DNA of 64,000 nt from Bacillus glycinifermentans (GCF_001042475.2 NZ_LECW02000045.1:248001-312000), one strand, 5' to 3'; counted from the first letter of the stretch, positions 43,326 through 53,667 are shown. Numbers and translations are program-made. The notes: generated by a model from the letters alone, not told the origin.

Positions 43326-44417
43326 ATGAAAATCATGACGATTCTCGGAACCAGGCCGGAGATCATCCGCTTAAGCCTGATCATCGGCAAGCTTGATCAA
43401 TTTGCCGATCAGCACATATTGGTCCATACTGGTCAAAACTATGACGCGAGCTTGAGTGAAATTTTTTTTGATCAATTAAAGGTGAGGCTGCCGGATTATC
43501 ATATTAAACCGTCTCGGCATTCAACAGGCGCGCAAATCGGCGAAATCTTCACCGAGGTCGAAAAGCTGATATTGAAGCTTGAGCCTGATAAACTGCTCGT
43601 GCTCGGTGATACAAACAGCGCGCTTTGCGCTTTTCTGGGCGAAAGGTACGGTATTCCGGTCTATCATATGGAGGCCGGCAACCGCTGCTTCGATAACTCT
43701 GTTCCGGAAGAAATCAACCGCAGGGTGATCGATTCGATCGCATCTTTCAACCTCCCCTATACAAGAGTTGCCAAAGAAAATCTGGAAAGGGAAGGCATGC
43801 ATCCGCAAAGGATATGGGTATCGGGAAATCCGATTTATGAAGTGATGAACCATTACCGGGATGACATAGCAAAACGAAATCCGCTCGATGCCTTGAATGT
43901 ACAGAGCAAATCTTTCATATTGGTAACGGCGCACCGGGCGGAAAATGTAGATCATAAAAAGCGGCTGCAAAATATTGTTGATGCGCTGACATCGCTTGCC
44001 GGGACACACAAAATACCGGTTATTTGCAGCGTTCATCCAAGAACAAGGGACCGTTTGCAAAAATTCGGCATTCAAAACGATGAAGGCTTGCTGAAATTTT
44101 GCGAACCGTTTGGTTTTTTTGATTTCGTTAACCTTCAGCAGCATGCAAAATGCGTCATCACGGACAGCGGAACCGTTCAGGAAGAAAGCTGCATACTCAA
44201 AGTGCCTTCGGTTACGATCAGGAACAGCACCGAACGGCCCGAAACGGTCATGTGCGGAAGCAATGTCGTGTCAGGGCTTGAAACGGAGCGGATCGTCGAT
44301 GCGGCGGAGCTGATGATGCAGGCCAAAACGGATTGGGAGCTGCCGGAAGGTTATGATGATCCGCTTGTATCAGACAAAATCGTCCATTTTATATTAGGCG
44401 GCCTGAGACATGTTTGA
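43326..44417 (+). CDS. UDP-N-acetylglucosamine 2-epimerase family protein (FnlC/CapG-like)
   Basis: A 363-residue GT-B fold epimerase: LGTRPEIIRLSL, HTGQNYD, MEAGNRCFDNSVPEEINRR and SGTVQEES. The EAGNRCFD...VPEEINR variant is typical of FnlC/WbjD/CapG epimerases and differs from EAGLRT in housekeeping MnaA/WecB. It would epimerise C2 to give UDP-L-FucNAc. The second ATG (43326) is better spaced from GGAG. A 240-bp AT-rich region with an (AT)n tract separates it from the divergent partners. Confidence 0.8.
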   Translation: MKIMTILGTRPEIIRLSLIIGKLDQFADQHILVHTGQNYDASLSEIFFDQLKVRLPDYHIKPSRHSTGAQIGEIFTEVEKLILKLEPDKLLVLGDTNSALCAFLGERYGIPVYHMEAGNRCFDNSVPEEINRRVIDSIASFNLPYTRVAKENLEREGMHPQRIWVSGNPIYEVMNHYRDDIAKRNPLDALNVQSKSFILVTAHRAENVDHKKRLQNIVDALTSLAGTHKIPVICSVHPRTRDRLQKFGIQNDEGLLKFCEPFGFFDFVNLQQHAKCVITDSGTVQEESCILKVPSVTIRNSTERPETVMCGSNVVSGLETERIVDAAELMMQAKTDWELPEGYDDPLVSDKIVHFILGGLRHV

Positions 44418-44512
44418 CCGACATCTTGAAGCCTTCTATCTCTGGCAAACGTCTGTTGAAAAATGTTAAAATTTATCACAATCAATAGATGCTGCAAAGG
44501 AGGCTTCTTGAC

Positions 44513-45103
44513 ATGAACCAAGCTTACGAGCTCCTTCCTCCGGAATTTTACCGCATGCCGACGCTTGAGCTGGCGCGGTCGCTTTTAGGGTGTCTGCTGA
44601 TCAAAGAAACGGAGGAAGGGATCGCTTCAGGATATATTGTAGAAACCGAGGCTTATAAAGGACCGGGGGACAGGGCGGCCCACAGCTATGGAAACCGCCG
44701 GACAAAACGGACGGAAGTGATGTATCGGGAAGCGGGCCGGGCCTACACGTATACGATGCATACCCATACGCTGTTCAATGTGGTCAGCGCGGGTATCGAC
44801 GAGCCCGAAGCCGTCCTCGTCAGGGCGGTTGAACCGCATGAAGGCGTGCTGCTGATGGAGAAAAGGAGAAGCGGAAAAAAGCCCCGCGATTGGACGAACG
44901 GACCGGGAAAATTGACGAAGGCGCTCTCCATCACAATGGATGATTACGGGAGATTGCTGACGGAGCCGCCTCTTTATATCGCCAAAGGATATATCCCGGA
45001 CGACATCTCATGCGGGCCGAGGATCGGTATTGAGAATTCGGGGGAAGCGCGGGAATACCCTTGGCGGTTCTGGGTGAAAGGAAACCGGTACGTCTCAAGA
45101 TAA
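44513..45103 (+). CDS. yxlJ: 3-methyladenine DNA glycosylase (AAG/MPG family)
   Basis: A 196-residue AAG-type glycosylase that excises alkylated purines. Motifs: [25 protein letters not shown] with the catalytic Glu and intercalating Tyr, and [15 protein letters not shown]. The start at 44513 has AAAGGAGG 9 nt upstream. Orthologue of B. subtilis yxlJ, which also lies near the lic genes. Confidence 0.92.
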   Translation: MNQAYELLPPEFYRMPTLELARSLLGCLLIKETEEGIASGYIVETEAYKGPGDRAAHSYGNRRTKRTEVMYREAGRAYTYTMHTHTLFNVVSAGIDEPEAVLVRAVEPHEGVLLMEKRRSGKKPRDWTNGPGKLTKALSITMDDYGRLLTEPPLYIAKGYIPDDISCGPRIGIENSGEAREYPWRFWVKGNRYVSR

Positions 45104-45164
45104 AAAACGGCAGGTTTGGCTCAACAGTTATCCGGGTAATCATGATAAAAACGGGAAGGGAGTC

Positions 45165-45269
45165 ATGCCTGCCATGAAAAAACTGTTGAAACGCGCGGTA
45201 AAATGGACACCTGTTATTTATCCGATCGCACGGAAAATCATGAAAGACCGAAAAGCCAAAAAGACGTGA
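45165..45269 (+). CDS. Very small basic protein (YxzF-like)
   Basis: A 34-residue [23 protein letters not shown] onward, with about 11 Lys/Arg and an amphipathic centre. GGGAAGGGAG precedes it and a strong terminator follows directly, so it is a genuine transcription unit end. The second ATG at 45174 is an alternative start. The placement between yxlJ and licR agrees with B. subtilis yxzF, though I am unsure of that match. Function unknown; the composition would suit a membrane- or nucleic-acid-associated peptide. Confidence 0.6.
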   Translation: MPAMKKLLKRAVKWTPVIYPIARKIMKDRKAKKT

Positions 45270-45294
45270 CAGCCGGCCGCTCCGGCTGTTTTTT
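45269..45294 (+). terminator. Terminator after the small basic protein
   Basis: ACAGCCGG / CCGGCTGT stem with a 5-nt loop, then TTTTTT. Confidence 0.9.
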
Positions 45295-45465
45295 CGTTGT
45301 TACCGCCTATTGCCCAAATGGACTTGAAAACGAAATCATAATAGAGTTTACTTAAATATGAGAGAAATTTCACAAAAAGAATGAATATAGTGTAAACAGC
45401 AGGAAAAGGAATCTGCCTGTTTGTTCTAAGGTTTAAGCGATACATATGTGAGGGAGGGCTTTTCT

Positions 45466-47412
45466 ATGCTCAATGCTCGGCTCAGCAATATTCTCAGCGA
45501 ATTGATGACAGCGGACTCACCCTTGACCAGCGCATATTTGGCAAACGGGTTGAATGTCACCTCCAGAACGATCAGATCAGATATAAAAGAACTAGACCGT
45601 CTTCTCTCTAAAAACGGAGCTTCCATCACATCCATCAGAGGCGCCGGTTACCGGCTGTCCATCCAAAATGACCACCTCTTTCGGCAGTTTCTGCAAAATA
45701 CGTTTCAAGAAGAATTTTCGCATCCCGTTTTTCCGAATGAACGCATTCTCTATCTATTAAAAAGACTGCTGCTGACAGATGAGTATCTCAAGCTTGAAGA
45801 TTTGGCCGACGAAATGTTTATCAGCAAGTCGACGGTTCAAAACGATATGAGAGACGTTCGAAAAAGGCTGAAATCGTACGCTATAGAATTGGAGATCAAA
45901 CCGAATTACGGATTCAGGCTAAAAGGGGATGAAATAAAGCTGCGCTATTGCATGGCAGAACATATTTTTCCGAAAAGGGAAACGGAAATTGACATCCTGA
46001 ACACCCGGATTTCCATTCTGCCGAAAAAAGAGCTGGAGATGATCCGCCAGACGATTTTGGAAAGGATCAACGAAGGCCAGATTTCCCTGTCCGATATCGG
46101 CCTGAACAACTTATTGATTCACATTGCCATCGCCTGCAAACGAATCCGCAGCGGAAAACACGTCTCGCTTTTTTCACAGGACGTCAAGGAAATTATGAAT
46201 CATAAAGAATATGACGTCTCCCGGAAGATTGTCCGGACGCTGGAAGAAAAGCTGAAGGTGACGTTCCCGGAAGCAGAAATGGCCTATATTTCCATTCATC
46301 TGATGGGAGCGAAAAGAACGGCGATGGCGAAGCTCAGCAAGGATAAAATGGAAGGCCTTATCGATGCGGAAACCGACAGGCTGACGGAATTGATGCTGGA
46401 GGAGATCGATCAAAAATTCAAACTCGGCATTAAAAACGACAAAGAATTGAAAATCGGCCTCAGTCTTCACTTAAAGCCGGCTTTAAATCGCTGCCGCTAC
46501 GGAATGAACATTAGAAATCCGATGCTCGACGCCATCAAAGCCAACTATCCGCTTGCTTTTGAAGCAGGAATCCAAGCCGGCGAAGCGATCAAAAAGGAAA
46601 CGGGGTTCGACATTCAGGAAAGCGAAGTCGGCTACCTCGCTTTGCATATCGGCGCTGCCATGGAAAGAAGGAAAATGAATACCCCGTCAAAGCGCTGTAT
46701 GATCGTATGCGCCTCAGGAGCGGGAAGCGCCATGCTTCTTCAGGACAGACTGCGGTCGAAATTCGGCTCAAAGCTTGAGATTATTGGAACGGTCGACTAT
46801 TATAAGCTGAATCAAATCCCGCTTCATGCCCTCGATTTTGTGATCAGCACCATTCCGCTTCCAAAAGTGCTCCCGGTACCCGTCGTGAAAGTAAATGCGA
46901 TTCTCGGCGGGGAGGATTTAGCAAGAATCGAGCACATTCTCGCCCCGGATGCAGAGCTGGCCGGGAAGTATACACGGAGGGAGCTTGTCTTTCTGCAGGA
47001 AGATTTTCAATCAAAAGAGGACGTCTTGCGCTTTCTTTGCGATCAGGTAACAGCGCTCGGCCTTGCCGAAGAAGAGCTTGAAGCATCGGTTTTCGAAAGG
47101 GAGTCCGTTGCGCCGACATGCTTTGGGAATCTTGTCGCTATTCCCCATCCGATGACCCCGCAAACGGATGCTACGTTCTGGGCGGTATGCACGCTGCAAA
47201 AGCCGATAGAATGGCAGGATAAAAGAGTTCAATTCATCTGTCTTCTTTGTGTTGAAAAAGGCAATACGTCCAATCTCCAGAGCATGTACAAGTTATTGGG
47301 CAACGTTTTAGACGATCGGTCAATCGTCAGGGAGCTGCTGAAATGCAAAACGTATGAGGCGTTTATGTCCGTTTTCAGAAAGAACAGCCGGATCCAGCCA
47401 TTTTCCGAATAA
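45466..47412 (+). CDS. licR: PRD-containing transcriptional activator LicR
   Basis: A 648-residue multidomain regulator: two N-terminal helix-turn-helix domains (LNVTSRTIRSDIKELDRLL; EMFISKSTVQNDMRDV), two PRD domains with regulatory His (about 190-400), a PTS IIB-like domain starting MIVCASGAGSAMLLQ, and a C-terminal IIA-like domain with His in AIPHPMTP. PTS phosphorylation controls its activation of licBCAH. The start MLNARLSNI at 45466 is 8 nt from GGGAGG. It lies upstream of its target operon, as in B. subtilis. Confidence 0.92.
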   Translation: MLNARLSNILSELMTADSPLTSAYLANGLNVTSRTIRSDIKELDRLLSKNGASITSIRGAGYRLSIQNDHLFRQFLQNTFQEEFSHPVFPNERILYLLKRLLLTDEYLKLEDLADEMFISKSTVQNDMRDVRKRLKSYAIELEIKPNYGFRLKGDEIKLRYCMAEHIFPKRETEIDILNTRISILPKKELEMIRQTILERINEGQISLSDIGLNNLLIHIAIACKRIRSGKHVSLFSQDVKEIMNHKEYDVSRKIVRTLEEKLKVTFPEAEMAYISIHLMGAKRTAMAKLSKDKMEGLIDAETDRLTELMLEEIDQKFKLGIKNDKELKIGLSLHLKPALNRCRYGMNIRNPMLDAIKANYPLAFEAGIQAGEAIKKETGFDIQESEVGYLALHIGAAMERRKMNTPSKRCMIVCASGAGSAMLLQDRLRSKFGSKLEIIGTVDYYKLNQIPLHALDFVISTIPLPKVLPVPVVKVNAILGGEDLARIEHILAPDAELAGKYTRRELVFLQEDFQSKEDVLRFLCDQVTALGLAEEELEASVFERESVAPTCFGNLVAIPHPMTPQTDATFWAVCTLQKPIEWQDKRVQFICLLCVEKGNTSNLQSMYKLLGNVLDDRSIVRELLKCKTYEAFMSVFRKNSRIQPFSE

Positions 47413-47466
47413 TACTTGTCCCCCTGTCTTTTTTCCGGAGGGCAGAGGAAAATCATTGCGTTAATA

Positions 47467-47480
47467 TGAAAGCGGTTTCA
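47467..47480 (+). promoter_or_regulatory. cre site at the licBCAH promoter
   Basis: TGAAAGCGGTTTCA fits the cre consensus at every position. It lies just upstream of the candidate -10 TATGAT (47484-47489), inside the -35 to -10 spacer, so CcpA binding should block initiation. Confidence 0.9.
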
Positions 47481-47483
47481 TAG

Positions 47484-47489
47484 TATGAT
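47484..47489 (+). promoter_or_regulatory. Candidate licB -10 element
   Basis: TATGAT with no good -35 partner, as expected for a promoter that needs the LicR activator. Confidence 0.5.
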
Positions 47490-47539
47490 AAAACCGTAAA
47501 ACAGATAAGAACTAAACCGGAAAAGGGGGACATCTAAAC

Positions 47540-47845
47540 ATGAACATCTTATTGGCTTGTGCAGCAGGCATGTCAACTAGTCTGCTCGTTACGAAAATGG
47601 AAAAGAGCGCAGAGGAACAAGGGAAAAACTATAACATTTGGGCCGTCTCCGGGGGAGAAGTCCAGAATCATATCGATAAAGCCGATGTATTGCTTCTCGG
47701 TCCGCAAGTCCGCTATATGCTTCCGCAATTAAAAAAGCTGGGAGAATCAAAAGGCGTACCAGTTGACGTCATCAATACGGTCCATTACGGAACCTGCAAT
47801 GGAGCAGAAGTGCTGAAATCCGCTGAACGGCTTGCCGGGGCTTAG
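47540..47845 (+). CDS. licB: PTS lichenan/oligo-beta-glucoside EIIB component
   Basis: A 101-residue lactose-family EIIB with phospho-Cys7 in [13 protein letters not shown]. It passes phosphate from LicA to sugar bound at LicC. First gene of licBCAH; 16 bp before licC. Confidence 0.93.
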   Translation: MNILLACAAGMSTSLLVTKMEKSAEEQGKNYNIWAVSGGEVQNHIDKADVLLLGPQVRYMLPQLKKLGESKGVPVDVINTVHYGTCNGAEVLKSAERLAGA

Positions 47846-47861
47846 AAGGAGGACGGGGGAT

Positions 47862-49214
47862 GTGAATAAATTTAACCTGTTCTTAGAAGAGAAGGTCATG
47901 CCGATCGCCGGCCGGATAGCGGCACAGCGCCATTTGCAGGCGCTGAGGGACGGCATCATTCTGACCATGCCGCTGATTATTATCGGTTCGCTGTTTCTCA
48001 TTTTGGCGAACTTGCCGATTCCCGGCTATGCCGAATTCATGGCGGGCATTTTCGGCGACAAGTGGGCCGAGAAACTAAGCTACCCGGTAGGTGTCAGTTT
48101 TGACATTATGGCGCTTATCGCAACCTTTGGAATCGCTTACCGCCTTGCCGAAAAATACGGCATCGATGCGCTGTCATCAGGAGCGATCGCGGTAGCTGCC
48201 TTTCTCCTGGCAACGCCTTATCAGATTCCGTTTACACCGGAAGGCTCCACTCAGGAAATACTCGTAACAGGCGGGATTCCGATTTCCTTAATGGGAAGCA
48301 AAGGCCTGTTTGTCGGCATGCTGATTGCGATGTTTTCCACCGAAATATACCGTTGGATCGTTCAGAAAGACATCGTCGTCAAAATGCCTGACGGCGTTCC
48401 GCCGGCCGTAAGCAAGTCATTTATCGCCCTGATTCCGGGATTTGCCGTCATCGGTCTGATCTGGCTTGCCCGCCTTTTGATCGAAATCACTCCTTTTGAA
48501 AGCCTGCACAACGTTATCAACGTACTGTTGGGCACGCCGCTCTCCATACTCGGAGGCAGCCTCGGCGGAAGCCTTGTTGCCGAAACCGTCCAACAGCTGC
48601 TGTGGTCCTGCGGTTTGCACGGGGCGAACATTGTCGGCGGGGTCATGTCGCCGATCTGGTATGGGGCGATGGATGAAAACCGCCTTGCTTTTCAAGCCGG
48701 CGAAGTTCTGCCGAACATTTTTACCATCCAGTTTTTCGAAATCTGGATTAATATCGGCGGAAGCGGAGCGACCCTGGCGCTCGTCGTCACGATGGTTCTC
48801 AGGGCGCGAAGCAAGCAAATGAAGCAGCTCGGGAAACTTGCAATCGGGCCGGCCATTTTTAACATCAATGAACCGGTTATTTTCGGAATGCCGATCGTCA
48901 TGAACCCGATGCTTTTGCTTCCGTTTATCGTATCACCGATCTTGATGATGGTCGCAACCTATATCGGAATGAGCACGGGGCTCGTCGCAAAACCCGCGGG
49001 AATTGCAGTGCCGTGGACGATGCCGCCGCTCTTCTCGGGTTATTTGGCAACCGGCGGTAAGATTTCGGGAGCGGTCATGCAGCTCATCAATCTGTTTATT
49101 TCGTTTGCCGTGTACTACCCGTTCTTTAGAATGTGGGATAAGCAAAAGCTGAAAGAAGAAAGCGAGCTCGAAACTGTGCCGCCTGCAAATGAAAATCAGC
49201 AGATCGGCGTATAA
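47862..49214 (+). CDS. licC: PTS lichenan/oligo-beta-glucoside EIIC permease
   Basis: A 450-residue lactose-family EIIC with about 9-10 helices, including the substrate motif [12 protein letters not shown]. It imports and phosphorylates cellobiose and lichenan breakdown products. The start is a GTG at 47862 with GGAGG 9 nt upstream. Confidence 0.92.
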   Translation: MNKFNLFLEEKVMPIAGRIAAQRHLQALRDGIILTMPLIIIGSLFLILANLPIPGYAEFMAGIFGDKWAEKLSYPVGVSFDIMALIATFGIAYRLAEKYGIDALSSGAIAVAAFLLATPYQIPFTPEGSTQEILVTGGIPISLMGSKGLFVGMLIAMFSTEIYRWIVQKDIVVKMPDGVPPAVSKSFIALIPGFAVIGLIWLARLLIEITPFESLHNVINVLLGTPLSILGGSLGGSLVAETVQQLLWSCGLHGANIVGGVMSPIWYGAMDENRLAFQAGEVLPNIFTIQFFEIWINIGGSGATLALVVTMVLRARSKQMKQLGKLAIGPAIFNINEPVIFGMPIVMNPMLLLPFIVSPILMMVATYIGMSTGLVAKPAGIAVPWTMPPLFSGYLATGGKISGAVMQLINLFISFAVYYPFFRMWDKQKLKEESELETVPPANENQQIGV

Positions 49215-49230
49215 AAAAGGGGGTGCAGTC

Positions 49231-49560
49231 ATGACCGAGGAGTTGGAGCAGACGATTTTTCAAATCATTCTGCACGGGGGAAACGGCAGGAGCTTTTGCA
49301 TGGAGGCGATTGCTGCTGCGAAGAAAGGCGATTTTGCCGAAGCGAAAAAAAAGATCCAGGCAGCCGATGAGGAATTGATCAAGGCTCATCACTTTCAAAC
49401 GGCCCTTATCCAAAACGAAGCCAAAGGGGCAAAAACAGAGCCCACGCTGTTGATGATTCATGCGCAAGACCACTTAATGAACGCGATGACAATGAAAGAT
49501 TTGGCGTCGGAAATTGTTGATTTATACGAAAATATGAATATCCGCGGAGGTGTAAATTAA
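49231..49560 (+). CDS. licA: PTS lichenan/oligo-beta-glucoside EIIA component
   Basis: A 109-residue helical lactose-family EIIA; active His77 in MIHAQDHLM. The ATG at 49231 follows AAAGGGGGTG; an upstream frame overlaps the licC end and lacks a ribosome site. Its TAA overlaps the licH ATG. Confidence 0.92.
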   Translation: MTEELEQTIFQIILHGGNGRSFCMEAIAAAKKGDFAEAKKKIQAADEELIKAHHFQTALIQNEAKGAKTEPTLLMIHAQDHLMNAMTMKDLASEIVDLYENMNIRGGVN

Positions 49561-50888
49561 TGGAAAAAGGCTTGAAAATCGTAACGATTGGCGGAGGATC
49601 AAGCTATACGCCCGAGTTGGTTGAAGGATTGATCAAAAGATATGATGAGCTGCCGGTAAGCGAACTATGGCTTGTCGATATTCCGGAAGGGGAAGAAAAA
49701 CTCAACATCGTCGGCACGCTGGCAAAGCGAATGGTTGAAAAGGCGGGTGTCCCGATTGATGTCCATCTGACGCTTGACCGCAGAGAGGCCTTGAAAGACG
49801 CAGATTTCGTCACCACCCAATTTCGCGTCGGTCAGCTTGAGGCAAGGGCGAAGGATGAAAGGATTCCGTTAAAATACGGTGTTATCGGCCAGGAAACAAA
49901 CGGTCCCGGCGGCTTGTTTAAAGGACTCCGCACCATTCCGGTCATCCTCGGTATCGCAAAGGACATCGAAGAGCTTTGTCCTGACGCGTGGCTTGTCAAC
50001 TTTACAAATCCGGCAGGCATGGTGACGGAAGCGCTGCTTCGCTACTCAAATCTGACGAAAGTCGTCGGTCTGTGCAATGTGCCGATCGGCATGAAAATGG
50101 GAGTGGCAAAAGCGCTTGATGTTGATGAAAGCCGCGTGGAAATCCAATTTGCCGGTTTGAATCACATGGTATATGGACTCGATGTCTTCCTAGACGGCGT
50201 CAGCGTCAAAGACAAAGTGATCGAGGCGATGGCCGATCCGGCAAATGCGATGACGATGAAAAACATTTCCGGCGAATCGTGGGAGCCTGACTTCATCCAC
50301 GGCCTTGACCTGATTCCGTGCGGATATCACCGCTACTATTATAAAACGAAGGAAATGCTTGAGCATGAAATAGAGGCTTCAAAAACGGAGGGAACCCGCG
50401 CAGAAGTCGTTCAGAAAGTGGAAAAAGAACTGTTCGAATTATATAAAGACCCAAATTTAGCGATAAAGCCGCCGCAGCTTGAAAAGCGGGGAGGCGCATA
50501 TTACAGCGATGCGGCCTGCAACCTGATCAGCTCGATTTATAATGACAAGCACGACATTCAGCCTGTCAATACGATGAACAATGGTGCGATCGCAAGCATT
50601 CCTGACGATTCTGCGGTGGAAGTGAACTGCGTCATGACGAAAAACGGTCCAAAACCGATCGCGGTCGGAGACTTGCCGGTCAAAGTCAGGGGCCTTGTCC
50701 AGCAGATCAAATCGTTTGAACGCGTCGCGGCTGAAGCCGCCGTGACCGGAGACTACAACACGGCTCTTGTCGCCATGACGATCAACCCGCTCGTTCCGTC
50801 TGATAAAATCGCCAAGCAAATACTGGACGAAATGCTTGAAGCGCACAAAGAGCACCTTCCGCAGTTTTTTAAATCAGTCGAAGCATAG
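49560..50888 (+). CDS. licH: 6-phospho-beta-glucosidase (GH4)
   Basis: A 442-residue NAD- and metal-dependent GH4 enzyme: dinucleotide fold TIGGGSSYTPELVEGLI, GQETNGPGGLFKGLRTIPV and metal-ligand region GLCNVPIGM with AGLNHMVYG. It hydrolyses phosphorylated cellobiose and related disaccharides made by LicBCA. Coupled to licA by TAATG; the operon ends at a strong terminator. Confidence 0.93.
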   Translation: MEKGLKIVTIGGGSSYTPELVEGLIKRYDELPVSELWLVDIPEGEEKLNIVGTLAKRMVEKAGVPIDVHLTLDRREALKDADFVTTQFRVGQLEARAKDERIPLKYGVIGQETNGPGGLFKGLRTIPVILGIAKDIEELCPDAWLVNFTNPAGMVTEALLRYSNLTKVVGLCNVPIGMKMGVAKALDVDESRVEIQFAGLNHMVYGLDVFLDGVSVKDKVIEAMADPANAMTMKNISGESWEPDFIHGLDLIPCGYHRYYYKTKEMLEHEIEASKTEGTRAEVVQKVEKELFELYKDPNLAIKPPQLEKRGGAYYSDAACNLISSIYNDKHDIQPVNTMNNGAIASIPDDSAVEVNCVMTKNGPKPIAVGDLPVKVRGLVQQIKSFERVAAEAAVTGDYNTALVAMTINPLVPSDKIAKQILDEMLEAHKEHLPQFFKSVEA

Positions 50889-50897
50889 ATGGATTCC

Positions 50898-50927
50898 AAG
50901 GTTCCGGAGATTTCGCCGGAACCTTTT
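50898..50927 (+). terminator. Terminator of licBCAH
   Basis: AGGTTCCGG / CCGGAACCT stem with an 8-nt loop, followed by TTTT. Confidence 0.9.
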
Positions 50928-50934
50928 TCAGCTT

Positions 50935-52203
50935 TTACATATTGGCGCTTGCTTCTTTTTCTTTTTGAAGATCTAAGCGGCTCGCTTTGGCAAGCCGGGT
51001 AAACAGCAATATTCCAATTCCGGAAAGGATTTCGATGAAACCGCCGATTGCGATCACCTTGCCTGCGCTGAGAACTTGTGCGGCATACCCGCAGGCGATC
51101 GCACCGAGAGGAAGCGAAAGGTTTGTGATCGTATGAATAATCGCGTATACCTGCGGCTGGTCATCGCCTTCCACAGACGTTTGAATGATCGTAAACTCAG
51201 GTACATTGATCGAGCTGATTGCCGCTCCAAAAGCAAAGGCGGCGAGAAAGACGAGCGGCAAAAACGTATTCAGCCCCGTAATGAAATAGGCCGTTCCTTC
51301 TAATATCCCGGCTGTAATAAAGAGCAGCCCGTACCTGTTGATCTTCACTTTGGCGAGGATGAATCCCAATAAAAACGCTCCTCCGGCTGTCGTAGCCTTC
51401 AACAGCGAATGGATGAACGGCGTGCCGTTTAAATCTTCCGCTACATAAATCGCTGAAAGCGCCTCCCATGGCGAGGCCGCGAGATTCATGAATATGCAAT
51501 AAATCGCAAGCGGGAATAACACCTTATGATGCCTCACAAGAGTAAATCCCCTTTTCAGCCTTGCAAAATATGTACCTCTTGGTTTGGCAGCGTCTGACTC
51601 AGCATGCTGATGAGCCATTTGATGCTTAATGCAGAGGACAAAAATTCCTGAAATGATATAGAGTGTGAACGATGTGATCAAGGTCGGCGCAGGACCGATA
51701 AACGTAAGAAGCACTCCGCATAATGTAACAGCGCCAAGCCTCACAATTTCCGAGGAAGACTGGAGGATCGCATTAGCTTGTTGAATCAGCTGTTCGTTCA
51801 CGATCTGGGGAATCAATGTAATGGACGCCGGGTTGTATGTCGCGCCGGTCGCCGAATGGATAATCATCAGCCCGAGGACAAACCACATCGGCGAAAAGCC
51901 GTTATAGTAGCATAACGGAATAGCAAGTACGATGACTGCTCTCGTTAAGTCAGAAAAATACATCCAGAATTTCAGCGCGCTTCTTTTCACCAATGGACCT
52001 GCCAGCGGTGCCAAAAAGGCCTCAGGCAAAAAGGTGACGGCGAGCAGAAGGGAGGTGCCGATTGCGCCTTTCCCGTCAAAGATCAAAAACCATAAAATAG
52101 AGTTGAAGGCGAAGCAGTCGGCTGAAATTTTAATGATTCTGGAAAAAAAGAGAAACGTAAATTTTTTTTTCCAGACGCTTATTTCTCCATTTTTTTTCTC
52201 CAT
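50935..52203 (-). CDS. MFS exporter, macrolide-efflux/EntS-like family
   Basis: A 422-residue protein with 10-12 helices of the MFS_3 type: LLLAVTFLPEAFLAPLAGPLVKR and HSATGATYNPASITLIPQIV are typical of this group. Substrate unknown; relatives export drugs or siderophores. An in-frame TTG at 52209 exists, but the ATG at 52203 is correctly spaced from AAAGGA. It converges on licH and stands alone. Confidence 0.78.
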   Translation of the reverse strand: MEKKNGEISVWKKKFTFLFFSRIIKISADCFAFNSILWFLIFDGKGAIGTSLLLAVTFLPEAFLAPLAGPLVKRSALKFWMYFSDLTRAVIVLAIPLCYYNGFSPMWFVLGLMIIHSATGATYNPASITLIPQIVNEQLIQQANAILQSSSEIVRLGAVTLCGVLLTFIGPAPTLITSFTLYIISGIFVLCIKHQMAHQHAESDAAKPRGTYFARLKRGFTLVRHHKVLFPLAIYCIFMNLAASPWEALSAIYVAEDLNGTPFIHSLLKATTAGGAFLLGFILAKVKINRYGLLFITAGILEGTAYFITGLNTFLPLVFLAAFAFGAAISSINVPEFTIIQTSVEGDDQPQVYAIIHTITNLSLPLGAIACGYAAQVLSAGKVIAIGGFIEILSGIGILLFTRLAKASRLDLQKEKEASANM

Positions 52204-52382
52204 CTTCAATGTCCTTTCTTCATTGCTGCCTGAATGTTTTTAATGTCTCCTTTCAAGTAAGAGTTCCATATGTATGTAGATGATTTTAACATATTTTATA
52301 TAAAATGGAATGGTCTTTGGCGAGGAATTTTTCAGAGAGGTTTAGGACGTACGGTATATGAGGAAACTTAAAGGTGAAAATG

Positions 52383-52417
52383 AAAAGGCCGCCGGCCCCC
52401 TGTTGCATGAGGGCCGG
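52383..52417 (-). terminator. Terminator of ywaA
   Basis: On the minus strand CCGGCCCTC ... GGGGGCCGG hairpin followed by CGGCCTTTTCA. Confidence 0.75.
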
Positions 52418-52422
52418 ACAGC

Positions 52423-53514
52423 TTAGCACGGTTGGCTGACCGAATCGACTTCAACCGTCCAGCCGAATGGATCAGGCAAAGCGCCTCTTTGAATCCCTGT
52501 TATCGTATCGTACAGTTTTTTGGCGATTTCACCGGTTTCTCCGCCGTTAATGACGAGGCTTTCACCTTTCCAAATCAGCTCGCCGACAGGGGAGATGACA
52601 GCCGCCGTTCCGGTGCCGAACGCTTCTTCAAGCAAACCGTCCCGGTGGGCTTGAATCAGTTCATCTACGGATATTTTCTTTTCGGCTACAGTGAGGCCCC
52701 ATTGTTTTAACAGATGGATGACGGAATTTCTCGTAATGCCTTCCAGGATGCTGCCGTTTAAAGCAGGCGTGATGATTTCACCGTTGATTTTAAAGAAGAT
52801 GTTCATGCTGCCCACTTCTTCAATGTATTTTTTTTCGATTCCGTCCAGCCATAAAACTTGTGAAAAACCTTTGCTTTCAGCCACTTCCTGCGCTTTCAGG
52901 CTGGCGGCGTAATTTCCCGCCGTTTTCGCATTGCCTGTGCCGCCTTTAACGGCGCGGACAAATTCGCTTTCAACGGCGATTTTCACGGGGCGGATGCCTT
53001 CCTTGTAATAAGAGCCGACCGGCGACAGGATGATCAGCAGCTTGTACATCTTGGACGGGGCGACGCCGAGGTACGGTTCTGTCGAAATAATGAAAGGACG
53101 GATGTAAAGGGACGTTCCCTCTGCTGACGGTATCCACTCTTTGTCGATCTGAATGAGCTGCTTCAGACCTTCCAGCACCGTATCGGAATCCACTTGCGGA
53201 ATGCAGAGGCGGTCGTTTGATTTATTCAGCCGTTCAACGTTTTTCTCCGGCCTGAACAAAAGAACCTTTCCTTCGTTTGATACATAAGCTTTCAACCCTT
53301 CAAAAACGGATTGGCCGTAATGATATACCATTGCAGCCGGATCCATTTCGATCGGCTGGTAAGGGACGATTCGCGGATCGTGCCAGCCGTTGTCAACCGA
53401 ATAATCCATGATGAACATGTGATCGGTGAATATGCGGCCGAATTCAAGATTGTCCGTTTCGGGCTTTTGCTTTTTCGTCTGACTGAGCTGTACGCTGATG
53501 GTTTGTTTTGTCAT
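52423..53514 (-). CDS. ywaA: Branched-chain amino acid aminotransferase
   Basis: A 363-residue fold-IV PLP aminotransferase. Lys in [17 protein letters not shown] region and [22 protein letters not shown] and [11 protein letters not shown] are the BCAT signatures. It interconverts leucine, isoleucine and valine with their keto acids. The start MTKQTISVQ at 53514 has 7-nt spacing from AGGGAG and gives the same length as B. subtilis YwaA (IlvK). AT-rich upstream DNA holds several imperfect CodY-like boxes. Confidence 0.92.
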   Translation of the reverse strand: MTKQTISVQLSQTKKQKPETDNLEFGRIFTDHMFIMDYSVDNGWHDPRIVPYQPIEMDPAAMVYHYGQSVFEGLKAYVSNEGKVLLFRPEKNVERLNKSNDRLCIPQVDSDTVLEGLKQLIQIDKEWIPSAEGTSLYIRPFIISTEPYLGVAPSKMYKLLIILSPVGSYYKEGIRPVKIAVESEFVRAVKGGTGNAKTAGNYAASLKAQEVAESKGFSQVLWLDGIEKKYIEEVGSMNIFFKINGEIITPALNGSILEGITRNSVIHLLKQWGLTVAEKKISVDELIQAHRDGLLEEAFGTGTAAVISPVGELIWKGESLVINGGETGEIAKKLYDTITGIQRGALPDPFGWTVEVDSVSQPC

Positions 53515-53594
53515 ATTCATTCTCCCTGCCGTTCATAATCTTTTTCCAAAAAATATTTATATTCTATTTTAAACCTTATATTTATAATCGCAAT

Positions 53595-53657
53595 AGATTT
53601 CAGAGAAATTTGCAAAATAGAATTTTTGGAAACATTAAAAAATATTTTTCGAAAATT
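53595..53657. promoter_or_regulatory. Candidate CodY-binding region upstream of ywaA
   Basis: Three imperfect matches to AATTTTCWGAAAATT: around 53595-53611 (AGATTTCAGAGAAATTT), 53630-53645, and 53641-53657 (minus AATTTTCGAAAAATATT). Each has three or four mismatches, so this is tentative. Confidence 0.3.
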
Positions 53658-53667
53658 CGGCAAAACA

